NCBI GenBank assembly: GCA_913062735.1
Contig: CAJXWI010000017.1
Location: forward strand, 1 to 13,947
Length of the DNA stretch: 13,947 nt
Direction: 5' to 3'
Origin: an uncultured Arcobacter sp.
GTDB taxonomy: Bacteria; Campylobacterota; Campylobacteria; Campylobacterales; Arcobacteraceae
Below the pieces are notes generated by a model. It was not told where the DNA came from, ran no database searches, and saw nothing but the letters and a program-made list of their open reading frames with translations. The translations under genes and the position numbers were made by a program. Every line of letters starts with the position of its first letter. Positions within the stretch are counted from its first letter, which is position 1. This document shows positions 1 through 4,685 of the stretch, in pieces.

Positions 1-986
1 ACCAAAAACAAATTGAGCATTTTATTGAAGATAAAACTATTCTGATTACAGGAGCAGGTGGGAGTATTGGTTCTGAGATTGCAAGACAATGTGTGCATTT
101 TAATGCAAAAAAATTAATTTTGGTAGATCATAGTGAGATTAATTTATATAGTATTAGTGAAGAATTAAAAAACTTTAATCACGTGTCTGTTATGAAGTCT
201 GTTGTTAATAAAGAGATTTTAAAAGAAACTTTTAAAAAGTATCAACCAGATATGGTGATTCATGCAGCTGCTTATAAACATGTGCCTTTGGTAGAAGATA
301 ATATATTAAGTGGAATTACTAATAATATAATTGGTACTAAGAACTGTATTGATTTATCTATTGAATTTAGAGTAAAAAAGTTTGTTTTGATTTCAACAGA
401 TAAAGCAGTACGTCCTACGAATGTAATGGGCACTACGAAAAGAATATGTGAGCTCTATGCTCAAAATGTAGACTCTCAAGACACAGAGATAGTTGCTGTT
501 CGTTTTGGGAATGTTTTAGGTTCTTCTGGATCTGTTATTCCTAAGTTTAAAAAACAAATTGAGCTTGGTTTAAATATTACAGTAACCCATCCTGATATTA
601 CGAGATATTTTATGCTAATACCAGAAGCTTGTGAATTGGTATTGCAAGCTGCTAGTATTGGAAAAGGTGGAGAACTTTTTATTCTTGACATGGGCGAACC
701 TATTAAAATAGTAGATTTAGCCAAAAAAATGATTGCATTGTCTGGTAGAGATGATATAGAGATTGAGTTTTGTGGCTTAAGAGCTGGTGAGAAACTTTAT
801 GAAGAACTTTTAATAAATGATTCTGATAAAAAAACAGAGTATGAATCTATTACTGTTGCAAGTCCTAGTTTTTTCGATATTAATGAATTAAATACAAAGA
901 TTGAAGCGTTAATTAAATCTTCTACTCCTTTAGTAAAACTAAAAGAAATTGTGCCTGAATTTAATCATCAAACTAATGGTGGTTAG
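1..986 (+). CDS. UDP-sugar 4,6-dehydratase, WbpM/PglF/CapD family (5' partial)
   Basis: The reading frame is open from base 3, so the gene begins outside the window; the internal GTG at 93 is not the start because the NAD(P)-binding motif TGAGGSIG lies before it (bases 48-71). The family is an extended short-chain dehydrogenase that converts UDP-GlcNAc to the UDP-4-keto-6-deoxy sugar, feeding O-antigen, capsule or protein-glycan synthesis. Seen: STDKAVRPTNVMG at about 393-431 and an MxxxK motif (Met at 426, Lys at 438) where most SDR enzymes have YxxxK. Met replacing Tyr is typical of the long membrane-anchored WbpM/PglF branch and not of soluble PseB/FlaA1. Also seen are DITRYFMLIPEA and the C-terminal LRAGEKLYEELL. 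Long members run near 600 residues with N-terminal membrane helices, so about half is probably missing; the helices are inferred. The last codons and the stop run into the repeat-like sequence that follows. Confidence 0.9.
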   Translation, partial: QKQIEHFIEDKTILITGAGGSIGSEIARQCVHFNAKKLILVDHSEINLYSISEELKNFNHVSVMKSVVNKEILKETFKKYQPDMVIHAAAYKHVPLVEDNILSGITNNIIGTKNCIDLSIEFRVKKFVLISTDKAVRPTNVMGTTKRICELYAQNVDSQDTEIVAVRFGNVLGSSGSVIPKFKKQIELGLNITVTHPDITRYFMLIPEACELVLQAASIGKGGELFILDMGEPIKIVDLAKKMIALSGRDDIEIEFCGLRAGEKLYEELLINDSDKKTEYESITVASPSFFDINELNTKIEALIKSSTPLVKLKEIVPEFNHQTNGG

Positions 987-1001
987 TGGATTGTGATCCA
1001 C
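986..1001 (+). other. Short stem-loop at the stop codon of the dehydratase gene
   Basis: GTGGAT (986-991) and ATCCAC (996-1001) form a 6-bp stem with a TGTG loop, starting on the last base of the stop codon. No T-run follows, so a simple Rho-independent terminator is doubtful. Its 3' arm overlaps the CCACC half of the next inverted repeat (998-1009), so the two folds exclude each other. Confidence 0.4.
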
Positions 1002-1042
1002 CCAGGTGGTCTCTCTCTCTTGAATGTAATTCAATTCACCTT
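998..1042 (+). repeat. Hairpin element B, left copy (direct repeat with 1777-1819)
   Basis: This 45-base element starts with the inverted repeat CCACC-CA-GGTGG. It can instead fold as an outer stem AGGTG/CACCT (1004-1008 with 1037-1041), an asymmetric pyrimidine-rich internal loop including (TC)5, and an inner stem TTGAAT/ATTCAA (1020-1025 with 1029-1034, loop GTA). A second copy in the same orientation lies at 1777-1819 on the other side of the toxin-antitoxin pair. The outer arms are identical in both. The inner stem differs by one A-T to G-C exchange that keeps pairing. The function is unknown: candidates are a dispersed intergenic repeat, a transcript 3'-end structure or a recombination site. 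Confidence 0.7.
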
Positions 1043-1045
1043 GAA

Positions 1046-1110
1046 GTGATGATTGGTGATAGTGATGGTGATGGCTAGTGATAGGGGTTAGGATATAGAG
1101 GATAGGGATA
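1046..1110 (+). repeat. GTGATAG-rich element A, left copy
   Basis: This is a purine-rich, low-complexity block with five GTGAT units at 1046, 1056, 1062, 1068 and 1078, followed by related TTAGG/ATAGGG units. Bases 1075-1098 match 1748-1771 beyond the toxin gene at 21 of 24 positions. The wider 1062-1092 segment aligns with 1738-1766 with a 2-base gap. I see no credible ORF in it. It looks like a degenerate dispersed or tandem repeat and directly precedes the TA promoter. Confidence 0.6.
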
Positions 1111-1146
1111 AATTTTCCAATATAATATTTAACAAAACTATTTATT

Positions 1147-1175
1147 TTGACAATATTAATAATACTTGTTATAAT
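1147..1175 (+). promoter_or_regulatory. Consensus sigma-70 promoter of the TA operon
   Basis: A perfect -35 TTGACA (1147-1152) and perfect -10 TATAAT (1170-1175) are separated by exactly 17 bp. Such a full -35/-10 match is uncommon in Campylobacterota, and the other promoters in this window have weak -35 boxes. Transcription should start near 1182, inside the operator dyad, leaving a leader of about 23 bases before the antitoxin ATG. Confidence 0.85.
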
Positions 1176-1192
1176 ACTTTTAAAAGTACTAT
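1159..1192 (+). promoter_or_regulatory. TA autoregulatory operator with three half-sites
   Basis: ATAATACTT occurs twice in direct order (1159-1167 and 1171-1179), 12 bp apart, and an inverted copy AAGTACTAT lies at 1184-1192. The second and third form a 22-bp dyad (1171-1192) with a perfect 14-bp core TACTTTTAAAAGTA (1175-1188) and one mismatched pair outside it. The sites cover the spacer, the -10 box and the expected transcription start. This is where a Phd/YefM antitoxin, alone or with its toxin, would repress. Binding is inferred from the layout and family behaviour. Confidence 0.7.
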
Positions 1193-1204
1193 TAAGGATG
1201 AGTC

Positions 1205-1459
1205 ATGGTTATTTCTGCAAATGATGTTAAAACAAAAGGTGTTTCACTATTTTCAAATTTACTAGAAAAATTTGAAGAATTAACAATAAATGTTAGAGGA
1301 AAAAATAAATTTGTTGTTATTGATATAAATAGATATAAGGAATTAAGAGAGAATGAGCTTGATTTAGCATATTTAAAATCAATGAAAGATATAAAAGATG
1401 GAAACTATACTACTCAAAGTGCAAGTTCTCATATTCAAGATCTAAAAAATGAGCTATAA
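1205..1459 (+). CDS. Type II antitoxin, Phd/YefM family
   Basis: This 84-residue protein is expected to neutralise the toxin encoded next to it and to repress the shared promoter. Residues 1-55 fit the Phd/YefM DNA-binding fold: an opening MVISANDVKTKGVSLF followed by a beta-hairpin region RGKNKFVVIDINRYKELRE (about 31-49). The charged C-terminal part (about 55-84) is the likely toxin-binding tail, disordered until bound. The ATG at 1205 is supported by AAGGA at 1194-1198 with 6-base spacing and by the consensus promoter upstream. The last 11 bases overlap the toxin gene, implying translational coupling. The pair sits alone between repeat elements, unlike the sugar genes around it, which suggests acquisition as a unit. 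Family assignment is firm; the exact subfamily is not. Confidence 0.88.
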   Translation: MVISANDVKTKGVSLFSNLLEKFEELTINVRGKNKFVVIDINRYKELRENELDLAYLKSMKDIKDGNYTTQSASSHIQDLKNEL

Positions 1460-1724
1460 ACTTACATTTACAAATGAATATAAAAAAAGACAAAAAAAGT
1501 TTTTTAAAAAACATTCAAATATGATTGAAAGATACTCTAAATGTTTGCATATTTTAGAACTTGATCCTTTTCATCCCAGTCTTAGAATTCATAAGCTTAA
1601 AGGTAAATTATCAAAATTTCACTCAATTTCTATTAATCTTGAGTATAGAGTTGTGATTGATTTTATAATTAAAGATGATGAAATTATTCCTATTGATATT
1701 GGAACACATGATGAAGTTTATTAG
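1449..1724 (+). CDS. Type II toxin, RelE/ParE superfamily (RelE/YafQ-like)
   Basis: This 91-residue basic protein is predicted to be a ribosome-dependent mRNA endonuclease, or less likely a ParE-like gyrase poison. Seen: an N-terminal Lys/Arg-rich helix (residues 11-23), then RIHKLKGKLSKFHSI (46-60), the strand EYRVVIDF (65-72) and a C-terminal IGTHDEVY (84-91). The basic residues R46, K49, K51 and R67 together with H87 and Y91 fall where RelE/YafQ toxins keep catalytic or RNA-contacting residues; the GTH(D/S) ending resembles YafQ, whose C-terminal His is needed for cleavage. All motifs are present and the frame is intact, so it is probably active. The start ATG overlaps the antitoxin end by 11 bases and has no strong Shine-Dalgarno of its own, consistent with coupled translation. 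The cleavage target is not predictable from sequence. Confidence 0.87.
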   Translation: MSYKLTFTNEYKKRQKKFFKKHSNMIERYSKCLHILELDPFHPSLRIHKLKGKLSKFHSISINLEYRVVIDFIIKDDEIIPIDIGTHDEVY

Positions 1725-1736
1725 TAGTTGCTAATT

Positions 1737-1771
1737 AGTGATGGTGGATAGTGATAGGGTTTAGGTTATAG
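1737..1771 (+). repeat. GTGATAG-rich element A, right copy
   Basis: The sequence just after the toxin stop repeats the block found before the TA promoter: 1748-1771 matches 1075-1098 at 21 of 24 bases in the same orientation. GTGAT units start at 1738 and 1751. It is followed within 6 bases by the right hairpin element, so a composite A-B unit follows the toxin gene. A degenerate A-like stretch may also precede the left hairpin at 975-997. Confidence 0.6.
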
Positions 1772-1776
1772 TGTTT

Positions 1777-1819
1777 CCACCCAGGTGGACTTTCTCTTGA
1801 GATAAACTCAATTCACCTT
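1777..1819 (+). repeat. Hairpin element B, right copy (possible TA terminator)
   Basis: This is the second copy of the element at 998-1042, in the same orientation. CCACC-CA-GGTGG (1777-1788) is identical. The outer stem AGGTG/CACCT pairs 1783-1787 with 1814-1818. The inner stem TTGAG/CTCAA pairs 1797-1801 with 1807-1811 around an ATAAA loop. The left internal strand is pyrimidine-rich, as in the other copy. Here a T-rich run follows (1818-1827), so this copy could also terminate the TA transcript; the left copy lacks that run. Confidence 0.65.
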
Positions 1820-1878
1820 TCATTTTTGATTTTAAAAAAGTAATATTAATTCTGCATGTCTTCTAATCTTTCCTATGA

Positions 1879-1884
1879 TATAAT
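1879..1884 (+). promoter_or_regulatory. -10 box for the pilin-like gene
   Basis: TATAAT lies 28 bases before the ATG at 1913. The -35 position (about 1857-1862, TGTCTT) is poor, as is usual in this phylum. AAGG at 1903-1906 provides the ribosome-binding site. Confidence 0.5.
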
Positions 1885-1912
1885 TTATTAAATTATTATA
1901 TTAAGGTCTTGT

Positions 1913-2326
1913 ATGAGAAGAAAATCAATAAAAGCGTTTACTCTTTTAGAACTTATTTTTGTCATTGTAATTATTTCTGCACTTGCTAGTATTGCTTTGC
2001 CAAAGTTTTTTAATGCTAAGTCTTTGGCCGATGTAGCTGTTTTAAAACAAGATATTGTTTCTACTATTTCTTCTTTGCAAAGTTATTCATTAAGTACGGG
2101 TTCAGTTGATAAAATATCTGATGTTATTACTTTAAATGAAACCTTATGGACTGTTGAGGACAAAAAAATTTCTTTTACTGATGAGGACAGCACTTGTCTT
2201 TCTATTGAACTTAAAAATACCTCTTTAAGCAAAGAAATTGTTTTGCTAATTAATCCTAGTGTTAGTACTTTATGTACAAAATTAAATGAAGCAGGTATTG
2301 TTTCACGAAATTATCCCTTGTACTAA
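1913..2326 (+). CDS. Type IV pilin-like / type II secretion pseudopilin
   Basis: This 137-residue protein has a class III prepilin signal: a short basic leader MRRKSIKA, predicted cleavage between A8 and F9, Glu at mature position +5 (E13) and an unbroken hydrophobic helix to about residue 29 (LIFVIVIISALASIALP). Such proteins are cut and N-methylated by a prepilin peptidase and assemble into pili or pseudopili at the inner membrane. Position -1 is Ala rather than the usual Gly. The globular part has two cysteines (C95, C121) that could form a disulfide. The length suits a minor pilin or a GspG/H-like pseudopilin, but the globular part gives no clear subfamily. No pilus assembly, secretion or peptidase gene lies nearby, so it is an orphan that must use machinery encoded elsewhere. 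It has its own promoter and a trailing hairpin. Confidence 0.85.
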   Translation: MRRKSIKAFTLLELIFVIVIISALASIALPKFFNAKSLADVAVLKQDIVSTISSLQSYSLSTGSVDKISDVITLNETLWTVEDKKISFTDEDSTCLSIELKNTSLSKEIVLLINPSVSTLCTKLNEAGIVSRNYPLY

Positions 2327-2348
2327 ACTAACTTGGCGTTAGTTTAGT
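2322..2348 (+). terminator. 11-bp hairpin after the pilin-like gene
   Basis: ACTAAACTAAC (2322-2332) and GTTAGTTTAGT (2338-2348) pair perfectly around the loop TTGGC. The stem includes the stop codon (2324-2326). The stem is AT-rich and no clean T-run follows, so it may be a weak terminator or a 3'-protecting hairpin. The 3' arm also sits at the -35 position of the next promoter, so a DNA-binding dyad is an alternative. Confidence 0.5.
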
Positions 2349-2365
2349 CCTAAGTCTATCTTTGT

Positions 2366-2371
2366 TATAAT
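2366..2371 (+). promoter_or_regulatory. -10 box for galU-gmhB
   Basis: TATAAT lies 23 bases before the galU ATG. The -35 position (2343-2348, TTTAGT) is weak and falls inside the 3' arm of the preceding hairpin. A short leader with AAAAGAG (2382-2388) leads to the ATG at 2395. Confidence 0.55.
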
Positions 2372-2394
2372 CTTAAAAAAATAAAAGAGTATTA

Positions 2395-3237
2395 ATGAAT
2401 CCACAAAGAATTACTAAATGTTTATTTCCTGCTGCTGGATATGGTACGCGTTTTTTACCTGCTACTAAAGCAACGCCTAAAGAGATGTTACCCGTACTTA
2501 CTAAACCTTTGATTCAATATGGTGTAGAAGAAGCCTTAGAAGCTGGTATGGATACTATGGCAATAGTAACTGGACGTGGTAAGCGTGCGATTGAAGATCA
2601 TTTTGATATTTCTTATGAGTTAGAACATCAAATTAAAGGAACATCAAAAGAGCCTTTATTAAGAGAAATTCGTTCTGTTTTGAATAAGTGTACTTTTTCT
2701 TATACAAGACAAGTTGAAATGAGAGGACTTGGACATGCCATTTTAACGGGAGAAACTCTTATTGGCCATGAAGCTTTTGCAGTAATATTAGCAGATGATT
2801 TATGTGATAATAGAGATGAGCATGCTGGTGTTTTATCTCAAATGACAAAATTATATGATAAATATAAATGTTCAATTGTTGCTATTGAAGAAATACCAAT
2901 GGATAAAACAAATAAATATGGTGTTATTGCTGGGGATGAAATAGAAGAGGGGATTTTTAGAATTACGGATATGGTTGAAAAACCTGAGCCAAAAGATGCA
3001 CCTTCTAATCTAGCTATTATTGGACGATATATTTTAACTCCTGATATTTTTGATATTATAAGAGATACTGAGCCTGGAAAAGGTGGAGAAATTCAAATTA
3101 CTGATGCACTCTTAGAGCAAGCAAAACAAGGTAAGGTTTTAGCGTATAAATTTAAAGGTACACGTTTTGATTGTGGTAGTGTTGATGGTTTTGTAGAAGC
3201 TACTAATTATTTCTATGAAAAAAGTAAAGAAGTTTAA
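2395..3237 (+). CDS. galU: UTP-glucose-1-phosphate uridylyltransferase
   Basis: GalU makes UDP-glucose from UTP and glucose 1-phosphate in the cytoplasm, the precursor for LPS/LOS glucose, UDP-galactose and other glycans. At 280 residues it has the normal bacterial length. Seen: the nucleotide-binding G-rich motif GYGTRFLPATK (15-25) followed by KEMLPV (29-34), QVEMRGLGHA (106-115), the metal-binding LADD (132-135), VEKP (194-197), GRYIL (210-214), GEIQITDA (231-238) and FDCGS (258-262). All of these are expected in the GalU/RfbA nucleotidyltransferase fold, and the RGLGHA and FDCGS motifs separate GalU from RfbA. The ATG at 2395 is chosen because only a few residues precede the first beta-strand. 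Its stop directly touches the start of gmhB, so the two form one transcription unit. Confidence 0.95.
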   Translation: MNPQRITKCLFPAAGYGTRFLPATKATPKEMLPVLTKPLIQYGVEEALEAGMDTMAIVTGRGKRAIEDHFDISYELEHQIKGTSKEPLLREIRSVLNKCTFSYTRQVEMRGLGHAILTGETLIGHEAFAVILADDLCDNRDEHAGVLSQMTKLYDKYKCSIVAIEEIPMDKTNKYGVIAGDEIEEGIFRITDMVEKPEPKDAPSNLAIIGRYILTPDIFDIIRDTEPGKGGEIQITDALLEQAKQGKVLAYKFKGTRFDCGSVDGFVEATNYFYEKSKEV

Positions 3238-3765
3238 TTGAAACAAAAAGCTGTATTTTTGGATCGTGATGGGGTCATAAATATTGAAAAAAACTATTTA
3301 CATAAGATAGGAGATTTTGAATTTATTCCTGGGCTTTTTTCTTCTTTGCAGTATTTATTAGCTTTAGATTACAAACTCTTTATAATTACGAATCAATCGG
3401 GAATTGGAAGAGAGTATTACACACAAAAAGATTTTGATATTCTTACTTCATGGATGTTAGAAGAATTAGAAAAATATAATATTAAAATTTCACAAGTTGA
3501 ACTTTGCCCTCATTCCCCAAATCAAGAATGTGAGTGTAGAAAACCAAAAGTACAAATGATTGATAATATTTTAAAGAATCACAGTATTGATTTAGCTAAT
3601 TCATGGTTAATTGGGGACAAAAGTTCTGATATTAAATGTGCTTTAAATGCAGGAATAACTAATACTATTCAAGTAAAATCAGGACATGCTTTTATTGAAA
3701 AAGATTCTTTGGCACAATATGTTTGTGATTCTATTGCTGATATAAAAAGTATAATTAAAAAGTAG
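3238..3765 (+). CDS. gmhB: D-glycero-beta-D-manno-heptose 1,7-bisphosphate 7-phosphatase
   Basis: This HAD-superfamily phosphatase removes the 7-phosphate from heptose 1,7-bisphosphate, the step between the two HldE activities. In the 175-residue protein, motif I is FLDRDGV with the nucleophile D9 and acid/base D11, motif II is ITNQSG (T51, N52), the basic motif RKPK lies at 101-104 and motif IV is GDKSSD (126-131, D127 and D131). The zinc loop typical of GmhB and histidinol-phosphatase relatives is complete: C90, H92, C98 and C100. The start is a TTG at 3238, immediately after the galU TAA. No better start exists near the conserved first strand, so initiation is probably coupled to galU termination. 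It meets the minus-strand ligase gene tail-to-tail across only 20 bases, with no convincing terminator. Assignment to GmhB is supported by the heptose genes downstream. Confidence 0.93.
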   Translation: MKQKAVFLDRDGVINIEKNYLHKIGDFEFIPGLFSSLQYLLALDYKLFIITNQSGIGREYYTQKDFDILTSWMLEELEKYNIKISQVELCPHSPNQECECRKPKVQMIDNILKNHSIDLANSWLIGDKSSDIKCALNAGITNTIQVKSGHAFIEKDSLAQYVCDSIADIKSIIKK

Positions 3766-3785
3766 TTTAAAAGTTTTTATATGAA

Positions 3786-4592
3786 CTATTCTTCTTTTCT
3801 TATTCGTAAAAAAGAAGCAAAACGTGGTTTTTTATTTTTTGTTAAACCGTAGTATTTAAAAGTAACAATATCTCCAATTGAAGGTGGATTTGTTCGCTCC
3901 TCTTTGCTAAAACCTCCTCCTAAATTAAAAGTGACATTATTTTCTAGTTTTATTAATAATGAACGCATCGTATTATCCTGTCCATAGTTGATTTTTTCAA
4001 CTCTTCCTTCTGCATCGTAATACATCGTAACTTTTAGGGCTTTATTTGTTCTTGTTTTAATATATTCTAAATCAGGGTCTTTTACAATGACACCTTCGCC
4101 TTTTAATAAAACAATTTTTTTAAGATAATCATATAAATGTTTTTTGTTTTTACATACTATTTGTTCAATAATGTGTACTTGTGAATTGGGATGAATCATG
4201 AACCAGTTTTTTGCTTTATTAACACGTTCTAAAAAATTACCTTCAGCATTTGGGGCTTCAAAGATGTTAAAGGAGATTTCTTTCCAGTATGCAGAAGGAG
4301 TTTTATCTAAAACAATACTTTGAATATTTGAGAAATCATTTCTTTTTGTCCACAATTCTCCATCCAGTTCAAAAGGAGGAAAATTTTTAGTAAAACTAGC
4401 AGGTGTATAGATTTTATTACCATTTTTACTTAAAAATTCTTTCCCATTCCAATAACCTCTAATTCCATCTAGTTTTTCACTCATAACCCAACCACTTACA
4501 TCTTGATTGGTATATTGATTGGGTCTTTCAATCTCTACTTGAAAAGAATACAGTGATAAAATAGTAAATAGAATCAAGCTTAATATTTTCAT
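3786..4592 (-). CDS. Periplasmic ATP-dependent DNA ligase, LigE type
   Basis: This minimal DNA ligase seals nicks with ATP. The 268-residue protein opens with a basic-hydrophobic segment (MKILSLILFTILSLYSF) that looks like a signal peptide, so it is probably exported; the family is suspected to act on DNA in the periplasm, for example during uptake. Seen: motif I EKLDGIRG with the adenylated lysine K40, motif Ia SKNG (54-57), FELDGELW (74-81), motif III FNIFEAP (108-114), motif IV EGVIVKDP (166-173) and motif V KALKV (184-188). A short OB-fold domain follows, with no extra DNA-binding domains, matching the LigE layout. All nucleotidyltransferase residues are present, so it should be active. 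It lies antisense between gmhB and hldD, splitting the heptose genes, and has its own promoter region in the divergent gap at 4593-4685. Confidence 0.9.
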   Translation of the reverse strand: MKILSLILFTILSLYSFQVEIERPNQYTNQDVSGWVMSEKLDGIRGYWNGKEFLSKNGNKIYTPASFTKNFPPFELDGELWTKRNDFSNIQSIVLDKTPSAYWKEISFNIFEAPNAEGNFLERVNKAKNWFMIHPNSQVHIIEQIVCKNKKHLYDYLKKIVLLKGEGVIVKDPDLEYIKTRTNKALKVTMYYDAEGRVEKINYGQDNTMRSLLIKLENNVTFNLGGGFSKEERTNPPSIGDIVTFKYYGLTKNKKPRFASFLRIRKEE

Positions 4593-4623
4593 GTCTTAAG
4601 TATATTACAATTTAGATATTTTT

Positions 4624-4629
4624 ATTATA
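4624..4629 (-). promoter_or_regulatory. Candidate -10 box for the ligase gene
   Basis: Read on the minus strand this is TATAAT, about 31 bases before the ligase ATG at 4592. The -35 position is weak. The gap to hldD (4593-4685) is very AT-rich, so the assignment is tentative. Confidence 0.4.
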
Positions 4630-4648
4630 AAGTCATAATGATTTTTTG

Positions 4649-4668
4649 GATAATATATCTACTATATT
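4649..4668 (+). promoter_or_regulatory. Candidate promoter region for the hldD-pepA operon
   Basis: Two possible -10 boxes occur: GATAAT (4649-4654) and TATATT (4663-4668). Either would give a short leader before the ATG at 4686. A T6 run (4642-4647) precedes the first. Neither has a good -35. Some promoter is expected here because the upstream gene is on the other strand. Confidence 0.4.
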
Positions 4669-4685
4669 AAACAATTGGATAAACT

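Noticed and set aside
476..724. Minus-strand 82-codon ORF
   Set aside because: It lies entirely within the dehydratase gene, has no ribosome-binding site and has no recognisable composition; it is a shadow frame.
93..986. GTG at 93 as start of a complete 297-residue protein
   Set aside because: The frame is open upstream and the NAD-binding motif TGAGGSIG at 48-71 would be lost, so the gene is 5'-truncated by the window.
1010..1020. TC dinucleotide run as a phase-variable tract
   Set aside because: Only about five units and not in a coding or promoter position; the other copy of the element lacks it.
1046..1110. GTGAT units as a CRISPR array or tandem minisatellite
   Set aside because: Units are short (5-10 bases), irregularly spaced and have no spacers of constant length.
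986..1820. Hairpin elements as integron attC sites
   Set aside because: The folded, bulged shape is reminiscent, but no paired GTTRRRY/RYYYAAC core sites in register and no integrase were seen; matches such as ATTTAAC at 1127-1133 are expected by chance in AT-rich DNA.
3766..3785. Terminator between the convergent gmhB and ligase genes
   Set aside because: Only a weak TAAAAA/TTTTTA pairing with a 12-base loop; insufficient to call.
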